The notes: generated by a model from the sequence alone, not told the origin. A DNA stretch of 64,000 nucleotides from Claveliimonas ammoniilytica (GCF_025567415.1 NZ_JAOQJV010000010.1:21837-85836), one strand, 5' to 3'. Positions 8,951 to 17,574 are shown, numbered from the stretch's first letter. Numbers and translations: made by a program.

Positions 8951-9794
8951 AAAAATCTGTCAGAATTTGGTGTGCCATTTGGCGTGCGAACGTGGCAGTC
9001 CGGTCAGATATATCATAATCCTTGTTAAATTCAACAATATCACATGATATTACAGGAAGACCGGTAAGAAGCTGGTGCATAAGCGTAAACGCTTCTTCCT
9101 CCAACAGACCGCCTGGAACCGGAACGGAGACTCCGGGAAGGTATGCGGGATCCATTACATCAATATCAAAGCTGATATGGACATTCTGCAGATGAGACAG
9201 ATATTGAAGTGTTTCATCGATACAGCGTTGGATACCAAGAGTTGCCATTTGTTGCCAGGTATAATAGCGAATATGAAGCTTGTTCAGAAACGCCATCTCC
9301 GGCGGGTCAATGTCGCGAAGCCCCAGCATGACAATGTTAGATGGTTTGACTTTAGGCTTGTCTGACAAGATTCTGGTCAATGACTGTTCGCCCATACCAA
9401 TTAGAGCGGCAACGGGCATTCCGTGGATATTACCGGTGACAGTGGTTTTGTCGGTATTGATGTCTGGATGTGCATCAATCCAGATCAGACCAAGATCTTC
9501 GCAATATGTTCCGGCGGCAGAGACACTTCCGATGGCGGAACTGTGATCGCCGGTAATGTAAAGTGGTGATTCACCTTTGCATAATGCATGATATCCAGAT
9601 TCAGCAATTTGTGAACAGCTTGCAATTACGCTGTTCAGATGTTTCAGATTGCTCAGGTTCTCTTCCGGTCTGGTAATTTCCGGAAGTATATCAATATCTA
9701 GTTCAGGGCAAAAAGATTGCAGATAATCCAGACTGTTGATCAGTCCCGGGGCACCCACTCCGTAATGCATGGGACAACCGAAAATGTGATTCAT
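8949..9794 (-). CDS. arginase/agmatinase/formiminoglutamase family ureohydrolase
   Basis: A dinuclear-Mn enzyme of the ureohydrolase superfamily, which hydrolyses guanidino groups (arginine to ornithine and urea, or related substrates). All metal motifs are present: GDHSSAIGS near residue 103, DAHPDINT near 128 with NIHGMPVAAL after it, and SFDIDVMDP near 213; the terminal EFNKDYD is also family-typical. At 281 residues it is slightly shorter than a typical arginase (about 300). The substrate cannot be fixed from sequence; the arrangement resembles arginase more than agmatinase. Start ATG at 9794 has an AGGAGG site (read on the minus strand). No urease or ornithine genes lie nearby. Confidence 0.88.
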   Translation of the reverse strand: MNHIFGCPMHYGVGAPGLINSLDYLQSFCPELDIDILPEITRPEENLSNLKHLNSVIASCSQIAESGYHALCKGESPLYITGDHSSAIGSVSAAGTYCEDLGLIWIDAHPDINTDKTTVTGNIHGMPVAALIGMGEQSLTRILSDKPKVKPSNIVMLGLRDIDPPEMAFLNKLHIRYYTWQQMATLGIQRCIDETLQYLSHLQNVHISFDIDVMDPAYLPGVSVPVPGGLLEEEAFTLMHQLLTGLPVISCDIVEFNKDYDISDRTATFARQMAHQILTDF

Positions 9795-9964
9795 AGAGTA
9801 ACCTCCTTATCCTATATGACTATATGACATGCACACATACATGCATCATATCATGGTTGTGTGCTTCTTTCAATGCTGTAAATATGGTTGAAATAAATTG
9901 TGACACGCACATTTTAAATACACTGGAAAAGAAGAATGAAACATCAAATTTATTGATTAAATAT

Positions 9965-9993
9965 TTGAAAAATGAAAGTATTAAAATTATAAC
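9965..9993 (+). promoter_or_regulatory. promoter of the T-box/AspRS-gatCAB operon
   Basis: TTGAAA (9965-9970), a 17-nt spacer, TATAAC (9988-9993). Transcription would start near 10000, right at the beginning of the T-box leader. The stretch 9795-9964 between the arginase gene and this promoter shows nothing else recognisable. Confidence 0.6.
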
Positions 9994-10000
9994 TTGCAAA

Positions 10001-10308
10001 ACAAAGATGGCTGTGCTAAGATTGAATCAAATTTCAGAGAATGCTGAGAACAAGACTCAACTTTCTGGAACCTGACAGGAATAAGGTGTCACCGACTGAG
10101 AGCACCTTTTAGGGAATGAGAGATATGGGAACACTTGGGAGCAGACTGGCTGAAAAGTTATGACTTAGTAGGACAGTACGTGTCATGCGCGTTAAGCATA
10201 AGAGAGGAATTAAAAGGGAGAAGATTCCCGGAGATTCAAAGCGGGTGGTACCGCGGATTATGTCAGATCCGTCCCGGAATATGAGAGATCATGTTCCGGG
10301 ACTTTTTT
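10001..10308 (+). promoter_or_regulatory. T-box riboswitch (probable tRNA-Asn sensor)
   Basis: Leader RNA that reads the charging state of a tRNA and switches between terminator and antiterminator. The T-box core GGGTGGTACCGCGG lies at 10243-10256, and its antiterminator partner GATCCGTCCC at 10266-10275 overlaps the terminator (GTCCCGGAA 10271-10279, TTCCGGGAC 10294-10302, then T6). The base of stem I can be paired between 10011-10020 and 10134-10144, which places AAC, an Asn codon followed by A, at 10130-10132 as specifier. That agrees with the downstream AspRS-GatCAB set, which makes Asn-tRNA(Asn). The core is certain; the specifier is my hand-folding. Related transamidation operons in clostridia are known to be T-box controlled. 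Confidence 0.92.
10271..10308 (+). terminator. T-box leader terminator
   Basis: Nine-base-pair stem GTCCCGGAA / TTCCGGGAC followed by six T residues. It competes with the antiterminator that forms when uncharged tRNA binds. Confidence 0.9.
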
Positions 10309-10356
10309 GTGCAATGAATTACAGATCCGTCCCGTTCAAAAAAAGGAGGACCAATC

Positions 10357-11691
10357 ATGGAATATTTAACAGGAGTAGCTAAGAAAGAGACTTTAGAAAT
10401 CAGTGAACTGCTTGCCGGAGATCTGGCAGGACAGAAGGTTAAGGTTAACGGAGCCGTTCATACGATCCGTGACATGGGAACCGTAGCATTTGTTGTTCTG
10501 AGAAAAAGAGAAGGACTGCTGCAGGGTGTATATGAGGAAGGCACAGCCGGATTTGATCTGAAGGATCTGCGGGAAGCGGATGCCGTAGAGATCGAGGGAA
10601 CACTGGAGAAGAATGAAAAAGCGCCGAACGGCATCGAGATTCGCATGGAATCACTGCGAATCCTCAGTGAGCCGGAAGCAGATATGATGCCACTTGCCAT
10701 TTCCAAATGGAAGCTGAACACCTCACTGGATGCCAAGCTGAACTACAGACCGATCGCACTGCGTAATGTGAGAGAACGTGCAAAGTTCAAATTGCAGGAA
10801 GGCATTACAAGAGCATTTCGTGATTTTCTTTATGAACAGGGATTTACGGAGATTTATACACCGAAGATCGGAGCTAAGAGTGCAGAGGGCGGAGCGAACC
10901 TGTTCCGTCTGGATTATTTCCACAGACCGGCAGTACTGCAGCAGAGTCCTCAGCTTTACAAGCAGATGATGGTCGGCGTGTTTGACAGAGTATTTGAGAC
11001 AGCACCGGTATTCAGGGCAGAAAAACATAACACCAAGCGTCATCTGAATGAGTACACCAGTCTGGATTTCGAGATGGGTTACATCGATGGATTTGAAGAC
11101 ATTATGGCAATGGAAACAGGATTCCTGCAGTACATGATGGCAATGCTCGCTAAGGATTATGCGAAAGAACTGAAGATTTTGAATATTACACTTCCGGATG
11201 TCAGCAAGATCCCGGCAGTGAGGTTTGATGAGATCAAACAGAAGGTATCTGAAAAATACGGTCATAAGATGCGGAATCCATTTGATCTGGAACCGGAAGA
11301 AGAGCAGCTGATCGGACAGTATGCGCAGGAAGAATGGGGAAGTGATTTTGTATTTGTTACCCATTATCCTTCGAAAAAACGTCCGTTTTACGCAATGGAT
11401 GATCCGGCAGATACCAGATACACATTAAGTTTTGATCTGCTGTATAAGGGGATGGAGATTACCACAGGTGGTCAGAGAATCCATGATTACAAAGCACTTC
11501 GCGAGAAAATCGCAGTCCGTGGTATGGAAGAGGAAGGTCTGGAACATTATCTGGATACATTCAAACACGGTATGCCGCCGCATGGTGGACTGGGTATTGG
11601 TCTGGAGCGCCTGACCATGAAGCTGGTGGGAGAGGACAATGTCCGTGAGACTACACTCTTCCCAAGAGACTTAAGCAGACTGGAACCATAG
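10357..11691 (+). CDS. aspS: non-discriminating aspartyl-tRNA synthetase, archaeal type (AspRS2)
   Basis: Charges tRNA-Asp and, as a non-discriminating enzyme, also mis-charges tRNA-Asn with Asp, which GatCAB then amidates. At 444 residues it is the short archaeal-type AspRS, lacking the bacterial GAD insertion. Motif 2 (FRAEKHNTKRHLNEYTSLDFEM) and motif 3 (HGGLGIGLERLTM) are present. In the OB-fold anticodon domain, His35 stands where discriminating enzymes have Trp and Pro90 where they have Lys; His and Pro at these sites mark non-discriminating enzymes. It is the first gene after the T-box and is followed within 26 bases by gatC. A bacterial-type AspRS may exist elsewhere. The ribosome site is AGGAGG. 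Confidence 0.93.
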   Translation: MEYLTGVAKKETLEISELLAGDLAGQKVKVNGAVHTIRDMGTVAFVVLRKREGLLQGVYEEGTAGFDLKDLREADAVEIEGTLEKNEKAPNGIEIRMESLRILSEPEADMMPLAISKWKLNTSLDAKLNYRPIALRNVRERAKFKLQEGITRAFRDFLYEQGFTEIYTPKIGAKSAEGGANLFRLDYFHRPAVLQQSPQLYKQMMVGVFDRVFETAPVFRAEKHNTKRHLNEYTSLDFEMGYIDGFEDIMAMETGFLQYMMAMLAKDYAKELKILNITLPDVSKIPAVRFDEIKQKVSEKYGHKMRNPFDLEPEEEQLIGQYAQEEWGSDFVFVTHYPSKKRPFYAMDDPADTRYTLSFDLLYKGMEITTGGQRIHDYKALREKIAVRGMEEEGLEHYLDTFKHGMPPHGGLGIGLERLTMKLVGEDNVRETTLFPRDLSRLEP

Positions 11692-11717
11692 AACAGAGTA
11701 CGGATAAAGGAGTAGTT

Positions 11718-12011
11718 ATGGCAAATAAGATATCAGATGAGACCATCGAATATGTAGGCATTCTGGCAAAGCTGGAATTGTCTGAAGAAGAGAAGTTAGC
11801 AGCCAGATCCGATATGGAACGGATGCTGGATTATATCGATACACTGAATGAGCTGGACACCGAGGGGATTGAGCCGATGTCGCATGTATTTCCGGTAAAT
11901 AATGTATTCCGGGAAGATGTAGTGACGAATGGAGACGGAAGTAAAGATACTTTGAAGAATGCACCACTTCAGAAGGAACAGTGCTTCAAAGTGCCAAAGA
12001 CCATTGGATAG
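11718..12011 (+). CDS. gatC: Asp/Glu-tRNA amidotransferase subunit C
   Basis: Small scaffold subunit that wraps between GatA and GatB in the GatCAB amidotransferase. The 97 residues show the family pattern: an N-terminal helix with ETIEYVGILAKLELSEEE, then DMERMLDYIDTLNELDTEGIEP-type sequence and the MSHVFPVNNVFREDV segment. Length is normal. It lies third in the T-box transcript order (leader, aspS, gatC), 21 bases before gatA. No catalytic residues are expected. Confidence 0.95.
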   Translation: MANKISDETIEYVGILAKLELSEEEKLAARSDMERMLDYIDTLNELDTEGIEPMSHVFPVNNVFREDVVTNGDGSKDTLKNAPLQKEQCFKVPKTIG

Positions 12012-12032
12012 ACAGAGTCAGGAGGATAAGAG

Positions 12033-13514
12033 ATGAGTATCAGAAGTCTGACAGCAGTTCAGCTGGGTAAGAAAATACAGGCAGGAGAAGTTACCGTCCG
12101 TGAAGCAGTGGAAGCGTCTCTTGCACAGATAGACAGTGTGGAATCAGAAGTCCACAGTTACGTGACAATTTGCAGAGAAGAAGCACTGAAACGTGCAGAT
12201 CAGGTGCAGAAAATGATTGATGCAGGAGAGCTTACGGGACCGCTTGCAGGTGTGCCGGTTGCCATTAAGGACAACATGTGTACCGAAGGCGTGCTCACAA
12301 CCTGCAGTTCTAAGATATTGGGGAATTTCGTGCCGACATTTATGGCAGAAGCGGTAAAACGGCTGGAAGAAGCCGGCGCAGTCATCCTTGGCAAGACCAA
12401 TATGGATGAATTTGCAATGGGTAGCACAACCGAGACTTCCTATTATGGAGTAACAAAGAATCCATGGAACACTGCCCATGTGCCGGGCGGATCTTCCGGA
12501 GGTTCCTGTGCGGCAGTGGCAGCAGAAGAATGCTTCTGTGCATTGGGATCTGACACAGGTGGTTCAATCCGTCAGCCAAGCGCATTCTGTGGCGTAGTTG
12601 GAATGAAACCGACCTATGGTACAGTATCCAGATATGGGTTGATTGCTTATGGTTCTTCTCTGGATCAGATCGGACCGGTGGCAAAGGATGTGACGGACTG
12701 CGCAGCAATTCTTGAAACGATTGCAGCACATGATGAAAAAGACAGCACTTCTATAGGAAGAGACAGCTACGATTTCACATCTGCACTTGTAGAAGATGTG
12801 AAAGGTATGAAAATCGGTATTCCAAGAGATTATTTCGGTGAAGGACTGGATCCGGAAGTAAAAGAAGCCATCCTGAAAGCGGTAAAGGTACTGGAAGAAA
12901 AAGGAGCGGTTGTAGAAGAGTTTGACTTAAGCCTGGTAGAATATGCAATTCCAGCGTACTATGTCATCGCGTCGGCAGAGGCAAGTTCCAACCTGTCCCG
13001 TTTTGATGGTGTGAAATACGGATACCGGACAGCAGAGTATGAAGGACTTCACAATATGTATAAGAAATCTCGTTCTGAAGGATTCGGAGCGGAGGTGAAA
13101 CGTCGTATCATGCTTGGCTCCTTTGTGCTGAGTTCCGGTTATTATGACGCATACTATCTGAAAGCACTTCGTACCAAGGCATTGATCAAGAAAGCGTTTG
13201 ACCGCGCATTTGAAAAATACGATATGATCATTGGACCGGCTGCACCGACGACTGCACCGGAACTTGGTAAGAGCTTAAGCGACCCGATGAAAATGTATCT
13301 GAGTGATGTATATACTGTATCTGTGAACCTGGCAGGATTGCCGGGTATCAGCATTCCGGTGGGACGTGATTCCAAAGGACTGCCGATTGGTATGCAGATG
13401 ATCGGTGACTGTTATCAGGAGAAGAAACTGCTCCAGGCAGCATACACATATGAACAGACAGGAAGTTATGCACGGCCGGAGCTGGCAGAAGCAGCTGAGA
13501 AAGGGGGCAGATAA
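12033..13514 (+). CDS. gatA: Asp/Glu-tRNA amidotransferase subunit A
   Basis: Amidase subunit that hydrolyses glutamine to ammonia for transfer to mis-acylated Asp-tRNA(Asn) or Glu-tRNA(Gln). It carries the amidase-signature Ser-cisSer-Lys triad: Lys in VAIKDNMC near residue 77, the Gly/Ser-rich PGGSSGGSCAAVAA near 151, and the nucleophile Ser in GSDTGGSIRQP near 176. Length (493) is normal. It is translated 2 bases ahead of gatB, so the two are almost certainly coupled. The operon context with AspRS implies use for Asn-tRNA, but the same complex usually also serves Gln-tRNA in Firmicutes. Confidence 0.96.
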   Translation: MSIRSLTAVQLGKKIQAGEVTVREAVEASLAQIDSVESEVHSYVTICREEALKRADQVQKMIDAGELTGPLAGVPVAIKDNMCTEGVLTTCSSKILGNFVPTFMAEAVKRLEEAGAVILGKTNMDEFAMGSTTETSYYGVTKNPWNTAHVPGGSSGGSCAAVAAEECFCALGSDTGGSIRQPSAFCGVVGMKPTYGTVSRYGLIAYGSSLDQIGPVAKDVTDCAAILETIAAHDEKDSTSIGRDSYDFTSALVEDVKGMKIGIPRDYFGEGLDPEVKEAILKAVKVLEEKGAVVEEFDLSLVEYAIPAYYVIASAEASSNLSRFDGVKYGYRTAEYEGLHNMYKKSRSEGFGAEVKRRIMLGSFVLSSGYYDAYYLKALRTKALIKKAFDRAFEKYDMIIGPAAPTTAPELGKSLSDPMKMYLSDVYTVSVNLAGLPGISIPVGRDSKGLPIGMQMIGDCYQEKKLLQAAYTYEQTGSYARPELAEAAEKGGR

Positions 13515-13516
13515 TC

Positions 13517-14950
13517 ATGGCAAAACAGTATGAAACCGTTATTGGACTGGAAGTCCATGTAGAACTTGCCACTAAGACGAAGATATTCTGCGGATGCAGT
13601 ACAGCATTCGGGGGTGCACCAAATACACACACCTGTCCGGTATGTACCGGTATGCCGGGGTCTCTTCCGGTATTGAATAAACAGGTAGTAGAATATGCAG
13701 CTGCTATTGGTCTTGCAACCAACTGTGAGATTACACAGGTATGCAAATTCGACCGTAAGAATTACTTCTATCCGGATAACCCACAGAACTATCAGATCTC
13801 GCAGCTGTATCTGCCGATCGCAAGAAACGGATATGTAGAGATCGAAGTTGGAGAGCAGAAGAAAAAGATTCGTATCCACGAAATGCATATGGAAGAGGAT
13901 GCGGGTAAACTGGTGCATGACGAATGGGATGATACCTCTCTGGTAGACTATAACCGAAGCGGTGTGCCACTGGTAGAAATCGTATCCGAGCCGGATATGC
14001 GTTCAGCCGATGAAGTTATGGCTTATTTGGAAAAGCTTCGTCTGATCATTCAGTATCTGGGCGCATCAGACTGTAAGCTTCAGGAAGGTTCCATGCGTGC
14101 TGACGTGAACCTGTCTGTTCGTGAAGTAGGGGCATCTGAATTCGGTACCCGTACAGAGATGAAGAACCTGAACTCTTTTAAAGCGATTGCAAGAGCCATT
14201 GACGGAGAGCGTCAGAGACAGATTGATTTAATAGAAGCAGGACGTGCAGTCGTACAGGAGACAAGGCGCTGGGATGACAATAAAGAATCATCGCATGCTA
14301 TGCGTTCTAAAGAGGATGCACAGGACTATCGCTACTTCCCTGAACCGGATCTGGTGCCGATCGTGATCAGCGATGAATGGATCGCAGAGATCAAAGCCAG
14401 ACAGCCAGAGTTCCGTACCGAGAAGCTGGAGCGCTACAACAGAGAGTTTGATATTCCACGTTACGATGCAGAGATTATTACCAACTCTAAAAAGATGGCA
14501 GACATTTTCGAGGCGACAACAGCAATTTGTGGTAAGCCGAAGAAGGTGGCTAACTGGCTGATGGTAGAGACGTTGCGACTGTTGAAGGAACGCGGACAGG
14601 AACCGGAAGACATCTGCTTTGCACCGGAACATCTTGCAAAACTGATTGAACTTACCGAAGCTGGTACGATCAACAGCTCCGTAGCCAAGGAAGTATTTGA
14701 GAAGATCTTCGATGAGAACGTAGATCCTGAGAAATACGTAGAAGAAAAAGGTCTGAAGATCGTACAGGATGACGGAGCACTGGAAGAAGTGCTGAAGAAG
14801 GTTATCGCAGACAATCCACAGGCCGTGGCTGACTATAAAGGCGGTAAAGAAAAAGCACTGGGAGCTCTGGTTGGACAGACGATGAAGGCAATGAAAGGCA
14901 AGGCCAATCCGGGAGCGGTTAATAAGAAGCTTCGTGAGATGTTAGCTTAA
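13517..14950 (+). CDS. gatB: Asp/Glu-tRNA amidotransferase subunit B
   Basis: tRNA-binding kinase/transamidase subunit that activates the mis-attached Asp or Glu with ATP and accepts ammonia from GatA. The start MAKQYETVIGLEVHVEL is family-typical; the Zn-binding Cys set (FCGCSTAFG and HTCPVCTGMPGSLP) lies near residues 27-50, and conserved EMHMEEDAGKLVH near 122 marks the active domain. The C-terminal GatB/YqeY domain covers about the last 150 residues, ending PGAVNKKLREML. It closes the T-box operon and is followed by an inverted repeat at 15000-15035. Confidence 0.97.
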   Translation: MAKQYETVIGLEVHVELATKTKIFCGCSTAFGGAPNTHTCPVCTGMPGSLPVLNKQVVEYAAAIGLATNCEITQVCKFDRKNYFYPDNPQNYQISQLYLPIARNGYVEIEVGEQKKKIRIHEMHMEEDAGKLVHDEWDDTSLVDYNRSGVPLVEIVSEPDMRSADEVMAYLEKLRLIIQYLGASDCKLQEGSMRADVNLSVREVGASEFGTRTEMKNLNSFKAIARAIDGERQRQIDLIEAGRAVVQETRRWDDNKESSHAMRSKEDAQDYRYFPEPDLVPIVISDEWIAEIKARQPEFRTEKLERYNREFDIPRYDAEIITNSKKMADIFEATTAICGKPKKVANWLMVETLRLLKERGQEPEDICFAPEHLAKLIELTEAGTINSSVAKEVFEKIFDENVDPEKYVEEKGLKIVQDDGALEEVLKKVIADNPQAVADYKGGKEKALGALVGQTMKAMKGKANPGAVNKKLREMLA

Positions 14951-14998
14951 GACAGAATGAGACATTATTATTAACAGCATTATTATAGAAAAAACAGG

Positions 14999-15040
14999 CA
15001 GGCATTTAGGTATTTAGAAAAATATCTAAATGCCTGTTGC
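14999..15040 (+). terminator. terminator after gatB, with an operator-like core
   Basis: AGGCATTTAG (15000-15009) pairs with CTAAATGCCT (15026-15035). The T-run after it is interrupted (GTTGCGTTTT). The loop contains TTTAGA/TCTAAA arms resembling the sdpR operator at 15070, so the sequence may serve twice. Confidence 0.7.
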
Positions 15041-15069
15041 GTTTTGTGATGAGGTGTGTTATAAACTAA

Positions 15070-15085
15070 TTAGAAATATTTCTAA
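15070..15085. promoter_or_regulatory. perfect palindrome, probable SdpR operator
   Basis: TTAGAAATATTTCTAA is a 16-bp perfect palindrome 31 bases before the sdpR start. ArsR-fold autorepressors bind such sites, so it is the obvious operator for the sdpRI pair. Confidence 0.65.
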
Positions 15086-15116
15086 ATAGATTCATGACAG
15101 GTAAAGGATGGTGAAT

Positions 15117-15401
15117 ATGGGATTTGGAGAGACATTTAAAGCACTGTCAGATCCGGCACGCCGGGACATCCTTTCTTTATTGAGAGAAGGACGGATGTCG
15201 GCTGGAGAGATTGGAGCACATTTTGACATGACAGGTGCGACAATTTCTTACCATTTAAAAATACTTAAAAAAGCCGGACTGGTCTTTGAGACCAGAGAAA
15301 AGAATTACATTTACTACACACTGAATACTTCTGTAGTTGAGGAAGTAATGCTCTGGCTGTCAGAGCTGAAAGGGGATGGAACTCATGCTGAAAGCAAATA
15401 A
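15117..15401 (+). CDS. sdpR: ArsR-family autorepressor (SdpR type)
   Basis: A 94-residue winged-helix repressor. The sequence begins FGETFKALSDPARRDILSLL, the signature of SdpR-like ArsR proteins, and the recognition helix lies in MTGATISYHLKILKKAGLV near residues 40-58. There are no metal-binding cysteines, which separates it from metal-sensing ArsR members. An ATG 9 bases upstream (15108) lacks ribosome-site spacing; the one at 15117 has AAAGGA 8 bases before it. It overlaps the sdpI start by 17 bases. In Bacillus SdpR is tethered by the SdpI membrane protein when toxin is present; here no sdpABC toxin genes are seen. Confidence 0.88.
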   Translation: MGFGETFKALSDPARRDILSLLREGRMSAGEIGAHFDMTGATISYHLKILKKAGLVFETREKNYIYYTLNTSVVEEVMLWLSELKGDGTHAESK

Positions 15402-16032
15402 AAAGTTTTTTATTGTAACGTGTATTATTACGATATTGCCAATATTAGTCGGACTGCTGTTATGGAATCAGCTGCCGGAACGGGTGGCGACACACTTTGG
15501 AACCGATGGTACACCGAATGGATACAGCAGTAAGTTGGTTGCGGTAATAGGGATTTATCTGTTTTGCCTGGCGATACATGTATTCTGTGCATTGGTGACC
15601 AGTGTGGATCCCAAAGGAAAGAATATCAGTCCGAAAGTTTATCGTCTGATCCTCTGTATCTGTCCGCTGGTATCTATTTATGCGGGTGTCACTGTTTATG
15701 GCAATGCACTTGACTATAAGGGCGTAAACAGTACAGTCTGGATAAATGCGTTGATGGCTGTGATACTGATCGTGGTCGGTAATTATCTGCCGAAATGCAG
15801 ACAGAACTATACGATAGGTATTAAACTGCCATGGACACTGGCAGACGAAGAAAACTGGGATTATACGCACCGGATGGCTGGCAAATGGTGGATACTCGGC
15901 GGTGTGTTAACCTTTCTGGCTGGCTTTCAGTCATGGGTAGATCCGGTTTATGTGAGTCTGACGATTATTATAATCGTGGCACTGATTCCGGCTGTAGCAT
16001 CCTATCTGCATTTCAGAAAACACAGCTTATAA
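15385..16032 (+). CDS. sdpI: SdpI-family membrane protein (DUF1648 + SdpI)
   Basis: A 215-residue, six-helix membrane protein. The N-terminal DUF1648 segment has the hallmark LPERVATHFGTDGTPNGYS near residues 30-48, and the SdpI domain contains NYTIGIKLPWTLADEENW near 145, followed by H-R-M-A-G-K. In Bacillus SdpI confers immunity to the Sdp cannibalism toxin and sequesters SdpR. The ATG at 15385 has AAGGGGATGG upstream and lies inside the end of sdpR, which implies coupled translation. Without toxin genes nearby, the pair may be an orphan immunity/sensor system. Confidence 0.88.
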   Translation: MLKANKKFFIVTCIITILPILVGLLLWNQLPERVATHFGTDGTPNGYSSKLVAVIGIYLFCLAIHVFCALVTSVDPKGKNISPKVYRLILCICPLVSIYAGVTVYGNALDYKGVNSTVWINALMAVILIVVGNYLPKCRQNYTIGIKLPWTLADEENWDYTHRMAGKWWILGGVLTFLAGFQSWVDPVYVSLTIIIIVALIPAVASYLHFRKHSL

Positions 16033-16076
16033 ATAAGATTAGGAGAAATAATATCTGCATCTTATCGACGGGTGCT

Positions 16077-16092
16077 ATACTGTATATAGTAT
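16077..16092. promoter_or_regulatory. inverted repeat before the PurF-like gene
   Basis: ATACT, six bases, AGTAT, with a TATACT box overlapping the left arm. It lies 33 bases before the start and could be an operator around the -10 region. Confidence 0.3.
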
Positions 16093-16124
16093 GTCAGAAT
16101 AACAGATAAGATAAGGAGAAAGTT

Positions 16125-17537
16125 ATGAGTGGTTTTTTCGGAGTAGCATCGAAGGAAGATTGTGTACTGGAACTTTTCTACGGAGTGGATTACCATTCCC
16201 ATCTGGGAACAAGACGTGGAGGTATGGCAGTTCATGGGGCGGACGGCTTCGACCGTGCAATCCATAATATTGAAAATACACCGTTCCGAACCAAGTTTGA
16301 CAAAGATGTCGGCAATATGAAAGGCAATATCGGTATTGGCTGTATCTCAGATTATGAACCGCAGCCACTGCTGTTCAGTTCTAAGATTGGAAGTTTTAGT
16401 CTTGCATTTGTCGGTAAAGTTAATAATTATGAGGAATTACTGGAAGACCTGTATAGCAGATCTAAGACACACTTTCAGGAAATGACGAATGGAACGGTCA
16501 ATGTGACAGAACTGATCGCAGCATTGATCTGTGAGAAGGACAGCTTTGCGGAAGGTATCCGTTATGTGCAGGATCTGGTGGATGGATCATTGAGTATGCT
16601 GTTGATGACCAAGGACGGAATTTATGCAGCAAGAGATAAGATGGGACGTACTCCGATCGTTGTAGGACATAAGGAAGGCGCATACTGTCTGTCATTTGAG
16701 AGCCATGCATATATTAATCTTGGATTTCAGGATTATAAAGAACTGGGACCTGGCGAAATCGTTTATGTGACTCCGGAGAGTGTGGAGACATTGGTAGAAC
16801 CTGGAAAGGAAATGAAGATCTGTTCCTTCCTGTGGGTATATTACGGATATCCGACATCTGCTTATGAGGGTGTGAATGTAGAAGAGATGCGTTATCGTTG
16901 CGGAAGCATGCTTGCAAAACGTGACGGTGATTCTGTGCATCCGGATATCGTAGCAGGTGTACCGGATTCCGGTATTGCACACGCCATCGGATATGCCAAT
17001 GAATCCGGCGTTCCGTATGCAAGACCATTCATCAAATATACACCAACCTGGCCGAGATCATTCATGCCGACCAATCAGAGTCAGCGTAACCTGATCGCAC
17101 GTATGAAGCTGATTCCGGTGAAAGCATTGATTGAAGATAAGAAGCTTCTACTCATCGATGATTCCATTGTCCGCGGCACACAGCTTCGTGAGACAACCGA
17201 ATTTCTGTATCGCAGCGGCGCAAAGGAAGTTCATGTGCGTCCGGCTTGCCCGCCGATCATGTACGGTTGTAAATATCTGAACTTCTCACGTTCCAGATCA
17301 GAGATGGAGCTGATCGCACGTCAGATGATCCAGAAGAGAGAAGGAGATAACTGCCCACAGGAAGTACTGGATGAATATGCAGATCCATGCACCTGTAAAT
17401 ATGAGCAGATGATCGAAGATATCCGGAAACAGCAGAACTTCACCACACTGAGATATCACAGACTGGATGATCTGCTGGCGTCTATCGGTATCGAGCCGTG
17501 TAAAGTATGTACATACTGCTTTAATGGTAAAGAATAA
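16125..17537 (+). CDS. PurF-like amidophosphoribosyltransferase paralogue without glutaminase residues
   Basis: PurF makes phosphoribosylamine from PRPP using ammonia released from glutamine by an N-terminal Ntn domain. The fold order is kept: N-terminal GATase-like domain (1-230) and a type I phosphoribosyltransferase domain with an intact PRPP loop LLIDDSIVRGTQ near 345. But the N-terminal Cys is replaced (MSGFFG instead of MCG), the HTRYS segment with its catalytic Arg reads GCISDY (72-77), and the oxyanion Asn-Gly reads FVGK (95-98, Asn to Val). The C-terminal CKVCTYCFNGKE matches the Fe-S ligand region of Bacillus PurF. So the transferase half looks able to work, perhaps with free ammonia, and the glutaminase half looks dead. 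No purine genes lie nearby. The ribosome site is AAGGAGAAA. Confidence 0.85.
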   Translation: MSGFFGVASKEDCVLELFYGVDYHSHLGTRRGGMAVHGADGFDRAIHNIENTPFRTKFDKDVGNMKGNIGIGCISDYEPQPLLFSSKIGSFSLAFVGKVNNYEELLEDLYSRSKTHFQEMTNGTVNVTELIAALICEKDSFAEGIRYVQDLVDGSLSMLLMTKDGIYAARDKMGRTPIVVGHKEGAYCLSFESHAYINLGFQDYKELGPGEIVYVTPESVETLVEPGKEMKICSFLWVYYGYPTSAYEGVNVEEMRYRCGSMLAKRDGDSVHPDIVAGVPDSGIAHAIGYANESGVPYARPFIKYTPTWPRSFMPTNQSQRNLIARMKLIPVKALIEDKKLLLIDDSIVRGTQLRETTEFLYRSGAKEVHVRPACPPIMYGCKYLNFSRSRSEMELIARQMIQKREGDNCPQEVLDEYADPCTCKYEQMIEDIRKQQNFTTLRYHRLDDLLASIGIEPCKVCTYCFNGKE

Positions 17538-17574
17538 AATGGATGAACCGTGATACGGTAATTAAAAATAATGA

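Noticed and set aside
9824..10075. Open frame of 83 codons in the leader before aspS
   Set aside because: No ribosome site; it overlaps the promoter and stem I of the T-box.
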